Source: Candidatus Saccharimonadota bacterium | GTDB lineage: Bacteria; Patescibacteriota; Saccharimonadia; Saccharimonadales; UBA4665 | Assembly (NCBI GenBank): GCA_024635495.1 | Contig: JAGXIT010000004.1 | Span: forward strand, 186,001 to 250,000 | Reading direction: 5' to 3' | Length of the DNA stretch: 64,000 nucleotides | Shown here: positions 56,243-64,000 of the stretch, piece by piece | How positions within the stretch are numbered: the first letter of the stretch is position 1 | Layout: each line of letters opens with the position of its first letter | The notes under the pieces: generated by a model | Seen by the model: only the letters and a program-made list of their open reading frames with translations | The model's database searches: none | What the model was told of the DNA's origin: nothing | Translations under genes and position numbers: made by a program

Positions 56243-58266
56243 GTGGTTCTATACCGACGGAGATTCGCGACCGTGTAACGCAGCTACGTGCACTCATAAA
56301 TGACTATCGATATCACTATCACGTGCTTGATGAGTCTACTATGAGCGAAGCAGCAGCAGATAGCCTCAAACACGAGCTCACACAGCTCGAAACACAGTAC
56401 CCCGCTCTCGTGACTCCAGATAGCCCGACGCAGCGGGTAGCTGGTGTGGCTCTCGACAAGTTCACCAAGGTTGAGCACCAGATCCCTATGATTAGCCTAA
56501 ATGATGTTTTTGACCAGAAAGAGGTCGAAGCTTGGTTGGCTCGTATACATAAGCTTCTCCCGCAAGATAAACATGAATTCTTTTGCGATATTAAGATGGA
56601 CGGCCTCGCTTGTGCGCTCGTCTATGAAGACGGCATGCTCACTCAGGCGATTACGAGGGGTGACAGTCGTGTCGGTGAAGATGTGACGGCAAACATACGA
56701 ACTATTCAGAATATCCCCCTTAAACTACGTGTGGATGCTGCATATGCGCGTTTGCTCAAGGGACGAACAGAAATTCGCGGTGAGATTATCATGACTAAGT
56801 CAGACTTCGCTGCACTAAACGAGCGCCAGCGCGCCGAGGACAAAGCAGAGTTCGCAAACCCTCGCAACTTAGCTGCCGGCACTATCAGGCAGCTTGACCC
56901 AAAACTGGTTGCAGCTCGGCCGCTACAGTTCCGTGGCTACGATATGATTCGTGGCGATCAAGCCGATATTCCGAGCTACGATTATGCCTACGCAGCAATG
57001 CGAGCACTGGGTATTACTAATAATTCAAACGCAACCACGCTCAATTCACTCGAAGAAGTCATGAGCTATGTACATACCTGGGAAGAAAAACGTCAAAGTC
57101 TTGATTTCAATACCGACGGACTTGTCATAAAGATTAATGACAAGAAAATTTACAAAGACTTAGGTGTCGTGGGCAAGACCCCACGTGGTGCCGTCGCTTA
57201 CAAATATGCCGCCGAAGAAGCTACGACGACCATCACAGACATCGTAATATCTATAGGTCGCACTGGCGCAGCGACTCCTGTCGCAGTATTTAACCCCGTA
57301 CAGATTGCGGGTACGACCGTGCAGCATGCCAGTCTTCATAACGCCGATGAAATCGAAAGGCTTGATGCCCGGCGCGGGGACACCGTCATCATATATAAAG
57401 CTGGCGATATCATCCCGAAAGTTCAAGCGGTGTTGAAAGAACTACGACCGAAGGATACAAAACCTTTTGATTTCAAAGCAGAGCTGAATCGGCAATACCC
57501 AGAACTTGAGTTTGAGCGACTCGAGGGTGAAGTGGTCTACAGGGTAAAAGGAACCAATTCTGAGCTTATCTTGATGCGCTCTCTTGAGCACTTTGCATCA
57601 AAAGGTGCATTAGATATAGACACGTTAGGAGAAAAGAACGTCGAAGCGCTCGTAAATGCCGGCCTCGTAGAAGACCTAGCGGACATCTACACCCTCACAC
57701 GAGAGCGACTGCTTGGCATCGACCGTTTTGCGGCTATATCTACTGATAAGCTCATTGCTGCAATTGCCGCCAAGAAAACCCCACCACTCGAACGCTTTCT
57801 TTATGGTCTAGGTATCCGCCACGTCGGTGCGCAAACTGCAATCGACCTTGTAAATGCCTTTGGCTCAATCGAAACTCTCGAACATGCTACCCAGGATGAG
57901 CTTCTTGCAGTTGATGGCATAGGCGTCGTCGTCGCAGAGTCAATAGAAGCGTGGTTCGCGGACGAAGATAACGTCGCCTTGCTTACAAAGTTCACCGAAC
58001 TTGGCGTTCGGCCCTATTTCGAGAAAAAGTCCGGGAGCCTAAATGGCAAAAGCTTCGTTGTAACCGGTACACTCGAAAGTATGGGGCGAGATATTGCTGC
58101 TGACCGTATACGAGCTCTTGGAGGCACTTTTCAATCTTCAGTGGCGAAAGACACAACCTATCTAGTGGCCGGGGCAAATACTGGCGCTAGCAAACGCAAA
58201 AAGGCCGAAGCCTATGGCACTATTATTATCGATGAAGCCTCGTTTCTCGCCCTGCTACAGGCTTAG
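56239..58266 (+). CDS. ligA: NAD-dependent DNA ligase (zinc-finger cysteines absent)
   Basis: FCDIKMDGLACALVYEDG (KxDG), LEHFASKGALDIDTLGEKNVEALV, HhH repeats, BRCT C-terminus (GKSFVVTGTLESMGRDIAADRIRALGG). Confidence 0.96.
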   Translation: MSGSIPTEIRDRVTQLRALINDYRYHYHVLDESTMSEAAADSLKHELTQLETQYPALVTPDSPTQRVAGVALDKFTKVEHQIPMISLNDVFDQKEVEAWLARIHKLLPQDKHEFFCDIKMDGLACALVYEDGMLTQAITRGDSRVGEDVTANIRTIQNIPLKLRVDAAYARLLKGRTEIRGEIIMTKSDFAALNERQRAEDKAEFANPRNLAAGTIRQLDPKLVAARPLQFRGYDMIRGDQADIPSYDYAYAAMRALGITNNSNATTLNSLEEVMSYVHTWEEKRQSLDFNTDGLVIKINDKKIYKDLGVVGKTPRGAVAYKYAAEEATTTITDIVISIGRTGAATPVAVFNPVQIAGTTVQHASLHNADEIERLDARRGDTVIIYKAGDIIPKVQAVLKELRPKDTKPFDFKAELNRQYPELEFERLEGEVVYRVKGTNSELILMRSLEHFASKGALDIDTLGEKNVEALVNAGLVEDLADIYTLTRERLLGIDRFAAISTDKLIAAIAAKKTPPLERFLYGLGIRHVGAQTAIDLVNAFGSIETLEHATQDELLAVDGIGVVVAESIEAWFADEDNVALLTKFTELGVRPYFEKKSGSLNGKSFVVTGTLESMGRDIAADRIRALGGTFQSSVAKDTTYLVAGANTGASKRKKAEAYGTIIIDEASFLALLQA

Positions 58267-58272
58267 TAATAC

Positions 58273-58302
58273 TTGACAGTAACACCCTAAAAGGGTTATG
58301 TT
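58273..58302 (+). promoter_or_regulatory. Sigma70-like promoter with palindrome in spacer
   Basis: TTGACA - 18 nt - TATGTT; spacer contains ACCCTAAAAGGGT. Confidence 0.65.
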
Positions 58303-58308
58303 TATAGT

Positions 58309-58420
58309 AATTCGTGCGCTCATGCGGCGCTTGAAATAAAAACATTTAAAACAAAATGAGCTTCACCCGCCGCGGGTGGGCGCGCACGAAAAAAGGCCGG
58401 ATATACGTATTCGGCCTTTT
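58309..58420 (+). ncRNA. Candidate structured small RNA
   Basis: Closing stem TTCGTGCGC (58311-58319)/GCGCACGAA (58382-58390), internal CACCCG-ccg-CGGGTG hairpin, terminator AAAAGGCCG...CGGCCTTTT (58391-58420); no ORF. Confidence 0.5.
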
Positions 58421-58440
58421 AAATTGAAAATAACTATTTA

Positions 58441-58632
58441 CTATTCTTCGTCACGAACAATTGCTTCAAAGCTGTATCGATTCAAAATGTCTGTATCCGT
58501 TGGTGAGCGTTGGGCATTTGAGAGACTATCCCAAATGGCTTGCTGGCTAAACTGAGAAAAATCAGTAATAACTTCATTCACTTCTGCTGCCTCTATTGGA
58601 GGTGAAGGATATTGACTTTCAGGGTTGTTCAT
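58441..58632 (-). CDS. Small hypothetical protein, 63 aa
   Basis: Short acidic ORF ending at the shared hairpin; no family recognised. Confidence 0.45.
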   Translation of the reverse strand: MNNPESQYPSPPIEAAEVNEVITDFSQFSQQAIWDSLSNAQRSPTDTDILNRYSFEAIVRDEE

Positions 58633-58713
58633 AGTTTGATACTACTAAATTTGTATTCCTAGCACAAGACCCTATATCTTGGTACAATAACCGTTGTTAG
58701 CTCATGTACTTAT

Positions 58714-58789
58714 AGGGGAGTAGCTCAGTTGGTAGAGCACTGGTCTCCAAAACCAGGTGTCGCAGGTTCAAGTCCTGTCTCCCCTGCCA
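58714..58789 (+). tRNA. tRNA-Trp (anticodon CCA), CCA encoded
   Basis: AGGGGAGTAGCTCAGTTGGTAGAGCACTGGTCTCCAAAACCAGGTGTCGCAGGTTCAAGTCCTGTCTCCCCTGCCA. Confidence 0.97.
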
Positions 58790-58835
58790 TGATTAATTCT
58801 AAACCTCCTTCTTGGATGTTTGTTATGATAAGGAT

Positions 58836-59438
58836 ATGAAACAAGTAATTGTGATACATGGTGGAACGACGTTTGAAGATTACGACGACTATACGAAGTA
58901 CCTTGCCACCAAACCAATCTCGCTAGAACGCTTCGCCTACAAACCTATGTGGAAGGAACTTCTCCAAGAAAAGCTTGGGCATGATTATCAAGTCCTCTTA
59001 CCAAGTATGCCCAACAAGACGAATGCCCGCTACAGCGAGTGGGAAATATGGTTCAAGCACCTGACAGAGCTATTTACAGATGATTGTATACTCATCGGCC
59101 ACTCAATGGGTGGTATATTCCTAGCGAAGTACCTATCGAAGCACAAGTTTCCAGTCAAGATAAAGGCTACGATACTTATTGCAGCTCCGTACGAAGACGC
59201 TACGGAGGAGGACTTAACTGATTTTAAACTCGATGCCATATCTGCTTTGTTCGTTTCACAGGCGGGTGAAACAACGCTATTCTTTGGCTCTGATGATCCA
59301 GTTATAGTCATGAGTGAAGTCGAAAAATACCGACATAACCTCCCAGATGCTAGCTTCAATATCATGTCTGCCCCGGACCACTTCATGCGCGCAGAATTTC
59401 CTGAGCTTATACAGCATATTCGAAGTGTCTCAGACTGA
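58836..59438 (+). CDS. Alpha/beta hydrolase, RBBP9/YdeN-like
   Basis: VIVIHGGTTFEDYDDY, CILIGHSMGGIFLAKYL, SAPDHF. Confidence 0.75.
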   Translation: MKQVIVIHGGTTFEDYDDYTKYLATKPISLERFAYKPMWKELLQEKLGHDYQVLLPSMPNKTNARYSEWEIWFKHLTELFTDDCILIGHSMGGIFLAKYLSKHKFPVKIKATILIAAPYEDATEEDLTDFKLDAISALFVSQAGETTLFFGSDDPVIVMSEVEKYRHNLPDASFNIMSAPDHFMRAEFPELIQHIRSVSD

Positions 59439-59514
59439 GCACATAAGCTTAGTTATATTTTGCATTGTGCTCATACTTGCATACTGATCATCTATAGATG
59501 ACAATACTATAACT

Positions 59515-60117
59515 ATGACTGCATATAGGCCATCTAGACCCGGTACCCCCGAAGGGGGCTATTCTAGCCATGCTCAGAACGTTGGTGCAGAAATGGGTAG
59601 TAGATACCCTAACCTAACGAGGAAAATTGCTGCCGCAAAGGCTGATACTGAACGCTCGAAAATTTTCGATGACAATACTCCCATTCAAACAGATATTTCT
59701 GCCTTTGCAGCATTAACGCAGGGCGAACTACGATTGTTTGATTCATTCTCACGATGGAGTGACGGCATTGAACATGATAGAGCATTAACACCTGCGAGAG
59801 TCAGCCGACGACTCAACAAAGTATCTGAGAGGATAGGTAGCATATCAGTTGAAAATAGTATTCTTATCTTGAGCCAGGCCACACTACTCGAGAAACTTCC
59901 ACATAAAGAAACGGGCAATGTAACGTTATTGACCAGAAACGCGCTTGCTGAGGCAACGCTCACGGCTAAATACGGGCGAATTGCAGCCGCAGAAATACTC
60001 GACATACCTGAGGCTACGATATCGTCACGGTTGAGGGAATCTGTACAGCAGACTGAGATGGTGAACCTGAGCACATTGACGAGAGCTATTTTCAGCAGAG
60101 GTATGCTTGAATCGTAA
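59515..60117 (+). CDS. Hypothetical protein
   Basis: Long ORF downstream of tRNA-Trp/hydrolase; no family recognised. Confidence 0.6.
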   Translation: MTAYRPSRPGTPEGGYSSHAQNVGAEMGSRYPNLTRKIAAAKADTERSKIFDDNTPIQTDISAFAALTQGELRLFDSFSRWSDGIEHDRALTPARVSRRLNKVSERIGSISVENSILILSQATLLEKLPHKETGNVTLLTRNALAEATLTAKYGRIAAAEILDIPEATISSRLRESVQQTEMVNLSTLTRAIFSRGMLES

Positions 60118-60197
60118 TTGTACGCAATCATTAGTTACGAATGCCAAGAATACACTAAGAACTTCTTTAGTAACTTATCAGTACAATTTTATGAAGC

Positions 60198-60638
60198 ATG
60201 ATTGCACATATGCCGTCTCGTGAGACGTATATTCATACTGTAAATACAGCTATATTGGGAAGCACTGCGTTAGTTTCGAAGCTTCACCCGGAGTCCCCCG
60301 ATATTATTCCTCAAGTGGCTTACGATAGTATGGCGCACCCTTTGCTTGGATATATTGGAGCGTATGCCGCTTCTAAACTGGTTTCTTATCGACAGACGTT
60401 TTGTACTGCTTTTTATATGGCGGGTGCGACGACGGTTAATTTTTTAACTGAAATAAGCCAGGACGCAATACTGAAGCCTGAGCATCCATTTTATAGTCCT
60501 AGCCAGATGCCAGAAACTATCAAAGATTATAGTTTTACACTTGGGGGTGCAGCTATATTCGCTGGGATAGACCGGGTTATAAGAAGACGAAAAGAGAGTC
60601 AGGAGCTAACGACCATGCAATCTGCTCTAGACAGATAA
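60198..60638 (+). CDS. Hypothetical membrane protein
   Basis: Hydrophobic segments; no family recognised. Confidence 0.55.
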   Translation: MIAHMPSRETYIHTVNTAILGSTALVSKLHPESPDIIPQVAYDSMAHPLLGYIGAYAASKLVSYRQTFCTAFYMAGATTVNFLTEISQDAILKPEHPFYSPSQMPETIKDYSFTLGGAAIFAGIDRVIRRRKESQELTTMQSALDR

Positions 60639-60705
60639 CACTTCCCTGTCGTTAACCATCACGATAAAATTGGCGAACAGCGCCCAAAAAGCCTATACTG
60701 ACACT

Positions 60706-61386
60706 ATGATTTTCAAGACTGAGGGAGCTTCTGAGGCTGCAAAACATGTCGCCGCAACTATTGATCATGAGCTCAAACAACACCGAAAGGTACTTTGGCT
60801 TGTTTCTGGTGGATCTGCCATCGATATTCAAGTTAATGTTATGAGTCTACTCAGTAAATCGCATGAGCGGTATATAGAGAATCTCACCATACTCCCTGTG
60901 GATGAAAGATACGGCCCTTTCGATCATAAAGATTCAAATGCTGCACAATTAGGGCAAGCTGGATTCAACCCAACACCTGCATTGTGGCTCGATGTTTTAA
61001 GTGATAATTTGTCGTTTGAGCAAACAGTGTCCCGATACGATGCGCTCGCCAAAAAGCTTATCGAAAAATCCGACTATGTCGTCGCTACTCTAGGACTGGG
61101 CACAGACGGACACACCGCTGGTATTTTGCCACAGTCCCCCGCCATCAAGGAGGATATGGCAAGTGTCGTTGGCTATATTTGGAGAGATTATAAACGTATG
61201 ACTATTAGTCCAACCGTCTTTATGCGCATTGATGCGGCATATGTTTTTGCCTACGGCGATAAGAAGCAGGAAGCTCTACAGCGACTGTTTAATAACAGCG
61301 AAAGCGTCAGCAAACTGCCAGCAAAACTTCTCTATGATATTACAAATAGTACAGTCTATAATGATTACATAAAAAGTGAGGAGTAA
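60706..61386 (+). CDS. pgl: 6-phosphogluconolactonase
   Basis: WLVSGGSAIDIQVNVMSLL, LPVDERYGPFDHKDSN, ATLGLGTDGHTAGILPQS; ATG at 60706. Confidence 0.9.
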   Translation: MIFKTEGASEAAKHVAATIDHELKQHRKVLWLVSGGSAIDIQVNVMSLLSKSHERYIENLTILPVDERYGPFDHKDSNAAQLGQAGFNPTPALWLDVLSDNLSFEQTVSRYDALAKKLIEKSDYVVATLGLGTDGHTAGILPQSPAIKEDMASVVGYIWRDYKRMTISPTVFMRIDAAYVFAYGDKKQEALQRLFNNSESVSKLPAKLLYDITNSTVYNDYIKSEE

Positions 61387-61389
61387 CAG

Positions 61390-62310
61390 ATGAAAATTGC
61401 TATACACGGCCTTGGTCGTATGGGCATGCAGATTGCACGCAAATTGGCTGAGAGCGGGGACCACGAAGTCATCGTCCATAATCGGAGCAAAGAACCAATC
61501 GATTTAGCCGTCACTTATGGTGCAGTTGCAGCCTACTCATCAGAAGACGTCGTAGCGGCTTTCAAAGATGAGCGCGCTATCGTTTGGGTGATGTTACCAG
61601 CTGAAATAACTGATGCTGTTGTAGTAGACTGGACCTCGAAGCTCCCGCAGGATTCAATAGTAATCAATGGCGGAAACTCTGATTTTCGGCAGACGAAACT
61701 CCTCAACGAAAAAGTGAAAGCCGCAGGTTGCCATCTGATAGATATCGGTGTCAGTGGTGGTGTATGGGGTTATCAGAATGGCTTTCCACTTATGTGCGGT
61801 TCCGACGATGAAACTGTTTTTCAAGAAATTGAGTCTGCACTCAAAACATTAGCCCAACCGGGTGGCATGTATAAAAGATTTGGTGAGAGTGGCGCTGGCC
61901 ACTATGTCAAGATGGTGCACAACGCTATTGAATATGGCATGATGCAATCTCTCGGCGAAGGGTTCCGGATGCTTCACGATGGCCCTTACAAGTCGATTGA
62001 TTTGGCTGGTGCAGCAGATTTATGGCAGCACCACAGTGTTATTACGAGCTGGCTCACCGAGCTCAGTCGTGATGCTCTCGCTGAAGACCCAGAGCTTAGT
62101 ACAGTAAGTGGCTACGTCGCTGAAAGCGGTGAGGCGCGTTGGACCCTAGAGGCAGCTAAAGAACTTGGTATTGACCTCCCGGCAATTCAATCTGCTTTCG
62201 ACGTACGACTGGCGTCTCAGAATGGTGAGACAAACTTTGCTACCAAAGTTGTTGCAGCACAACGAAATAAATTCGGCGGGCACAATCTAAACGGCGAAGG
62301 TCGAGCATGA
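61390..62310 (+). CDS. gnd: 6-phosphogluconate dehydrogenase, decarboxylating (short form)
   Basis: IHGLGRMGMQIARKLAESGDHEVIVHNRS, GVSGGVWGYQNGFPLMCGS, GHYVKMVHNAIEYGMMQ. Confidence 0.93.
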   Translation: MKIAIHGLGRMGMQIARKLAESGDHEVIVHNRSKEPIDLAVTYGAVAAYSSEDVVAAFKDERAIVWVMLPAEITDAVVVDWTSKLPQDSIVINGGNSDFRQTKLLNEKVKAAGCHLIDIGVSGGVWGYQNGFPLMCGSDDETVFQEIESALKTLAQPGGMYKRFGESGAGHYVKMVHNAIEYGMMQSLGEGFRMLHDGPYKSIDLAGAADLWQHHSVITSWLTELSRDALAEDPELSTVSGYVAESGEARWTLEAAKELGIDLPAIQSAFDVRLASQNGETNFATKVVAAQRNKFGGHNLNGEGRA

Positions 62311-63692
62311 ATGAACAGCTAGACACCCCTCTAATCATTATAATATTTGGCATAAGCGGCGACTTGTCTCAGCGTAAGTTATTGCCAGCTCTCTACCACC
62401 TCATGAAACGCGATGAACTACCAAGTGATTTACGGATTGTTGGCGTTAGCCGACGCAATATTGAAGTCGCAAGCGTATACGAAAATCTGCATGAGCGTAT
62501 CGCCGAAGATGACCTTGATAGCGAAACACTGAGCCGCCTACAAGCATCTACTGAAATGTTTCAACTCGATACCGAATCCAAGGAAGCTTATGCAGCGTTC
62601 AAGGAACATCTCCGTAATGTGTCGGATAAACTTGGCGATGGAGTTAGCCGTATCTACTACCTCTCTATCCCGGCGCAGGCGTTTATGACTGCGGTGCACT
62701 ATCTAGGCGAGACCGGTCACCACGAACCCTTCGCAAGCGACAGCGAACGTCCACGAATCCTCATCGAAAAACCATTTGGTTATGACACTCATTCCGCGAA
62801 AGAACTAGTCAGCGTCGTCGACGAGCACTTTGGTGAGCTTCAGGCTTATCGAATCGACCACTATCTCGCAAAAGAGACGGCTCAAAATATCCTGACATTT
62901 CGATTCCGTAATCCGCTTTTCAAATCAATTTGGAACGCCAAACATATCGAGCAAATAAAAATTGTAGCGCATGAATCAATAGGCATCGAGAACCGTGTCT
63001 CTTTTTACGAACAAACGGGGGCCCTACGTGACTTTATTCAGAGCCACCTCATACAATTACTTGCCTTGGTTGTCATGGAAGAGCCTGACAGTTTCGAGAG
63101 CCATGACATACACGCCGCAAAGTTGCGACTTCTTGAAGACATCAAGACTATTTCTACAGATGAAGTTTCTGCGATAGCACTCAGGGGCCAATACGATAGC
63201 TACCGGCATGAGGTCGGCAACAAAGACAGCCTAACCGAAACGTTTGCACGGTTGACGCTGCACGTGCACAACGCACAGTGGCGGGACATTCCTATGGTAC
63301 TTGAGACCGGCAAAGGTCTGCGCGACAAGACATCCAAGATACTAGTTACCTTCAAAAATGAAGATCCCGAATGTGGGCCAAATATACTTACCTTCCGTAT
63401 TCAGCCGAGAGAAGGCATCACCATGTCACTTCAGGCAAAACGACCGGGTCTCGATAAAGACACCGAGACCGTAGAAATGGAATTTGATTACGAAAAATCC
63501 TATGGCAATACAACCGAAGCGTACGAAAGAGTGATTATCGATGCGATTCGGGCCGACCAGTCGTTGTTTGCCTCTGCTGACGAAGTTCTTTCGAGTTGGA
63601 GAATTATGGAAAATGTACTTACCTCATGGCAAAAAAATAGCCATGATTTGCGTATTTATCCTATCGGATCACCTGCTGAAGAAATAAACTAA
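62307..63692 (+). CDS. zwf: Glucose-6-phosphate dehydrogenase
   Basis: IIFGISGDLSQRKLLPALYHL, RILIEKPFGYD, YRIDHYLAKETAQNILTFRF. Confidence 0.97.
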   Translation: MNEQLDTPLIIIIFGISGDLSQRKLLPALYHLMKRDELPSDLRIVGVSRRNIEVASVYENLHERIAEDDLDSETLSRLQASTEMFQLDTESKEAYAAFKEHLRNVSDKLGDGVSRIYYLSIPAQAFMTAVHYLGETGHHEPFASDSERPRILIEKPFGYDTHSAKELVSVVDEHFGELQAYRIDHYLAKETAQNILTFRFRNPLFKSIWNAKHIEQIKIVAHESIGIENRVSFYEQTGALRDFIQSHLIQLLALVVMEEPDSFESHDIHAAKLRLLEDIKTISTDEVSAIALRGQYDSYRHEVGNKDSLTETFARLTLHVHNAQWRDIPMVLETGKGLRDKTSKILVTFKNEDPECGPNILTFRIQPREGITMSLQAKRPGLDKDTETVEMEFDYEKSYGNTTEAYERVIIDAIRADQSLFASADEVLSSWRIMENVLTSWQKNSHDLRIYPIGSPAEEIN

Positions 63693-63798
63693 TTATTTTG
63701 TAATTTCTCTTACAAAATTGCTTGTGCTTGTATCGAGAGAAGCGTATAATTCTCGTTGTAAACACAACCGCAATGCGGAAAAGAGAACAGACAAACAT

Positions 63799-64000
63799 AT
63801 GAAGGTACTTATGCTAGGGTGGGAGCTTCCCCCACATCATACAGGTGGAATGGGTATCGTATGCTATCAAATGTGTAGAGAACTTGCAAAAACTGGTGCC
63901 GAAATTGAATTTGTCCTCCCCTATACTGCCGATTTCTCACATATTAATTTTATGAAGATTAACCCCGCTGTACCTCATGATGTCGATGAAATTCACGGTG
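63799..64000 (+). CDS. Glycosyltransferase (GT4-like), 5' part only
   Basis: MKVLMLGWELPPHHTGGMGIVCYQMCRELAKTGAEIEFVLPYT; runs off window. Confidence 0.8.
   Translation, partial: MKVLMLGWELPPHHTGGMGIVCYQMCRELAKTGAEIEFVLPYTADFSHINFMKINPAVPHDVDEIHG

Noticed and set aside
1-64000. CRISPR arrays, transposases, integrases, prophage genes
   Set aside because: Looked for regularly spaced repeats and typical protein motifs; none found

Overview
The window is a dense, mostly single-copy chromosomal segment that looks like a Candidatus Saccharibacteria (TM7/CPR) genome. The lineage is an inference from gene content and from small conserved proteins, not from a marker tree. From left to right it holds: a partial UvrD-like helicase; an aerobic electron-transfer block (NDH-2, FAD-linked oxidase, cyoABCD and cyoE); a set of small stress/envelope membrane proteins beside a Crp/Fnr regulator; an untidy intergenic zone (15.3-18.5 kb) with tRNA-Gln-derived fragments; glycosyltransferases; a replication/recombination block (cysS, DHH, recR, ybaB, dnaB, dnaX, tdk); a ribosomal/transcription block (rplL, rplJ, rplA, rplK, nusG, secE) interrupted by thymidylate genes, including a Tmk-ThyX fusion; envelope and protease genes; ligA; and an oxidative pentose phosphate cluster (pgl, gnd, zwf). 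Five tRNA genes (Gln, Val, Leu, Leu, Trp) are readable. No CRISPR array, transposase or prophage was seen. The observations most worth checking are: (1) orphan tRNA 3'-end fragments (Gln and Leu type) in intergenic DNA; (2) a Tmk fused to a double ThyX-like region whose signature motif appears split between two half-degenerate copies; (3) absence of the usual Cys4 zinc-finger residues in LigA, RecR and DnaX; (4) a candidate structured small RNA after ligA with its own promoter and terminator; (5) a cryptic Cys-His-Asp/TPR protein; and (6) a small ORF interrupted by an in-frame TAG. All protein calls come from reading the sequence by eye; no database search was run.
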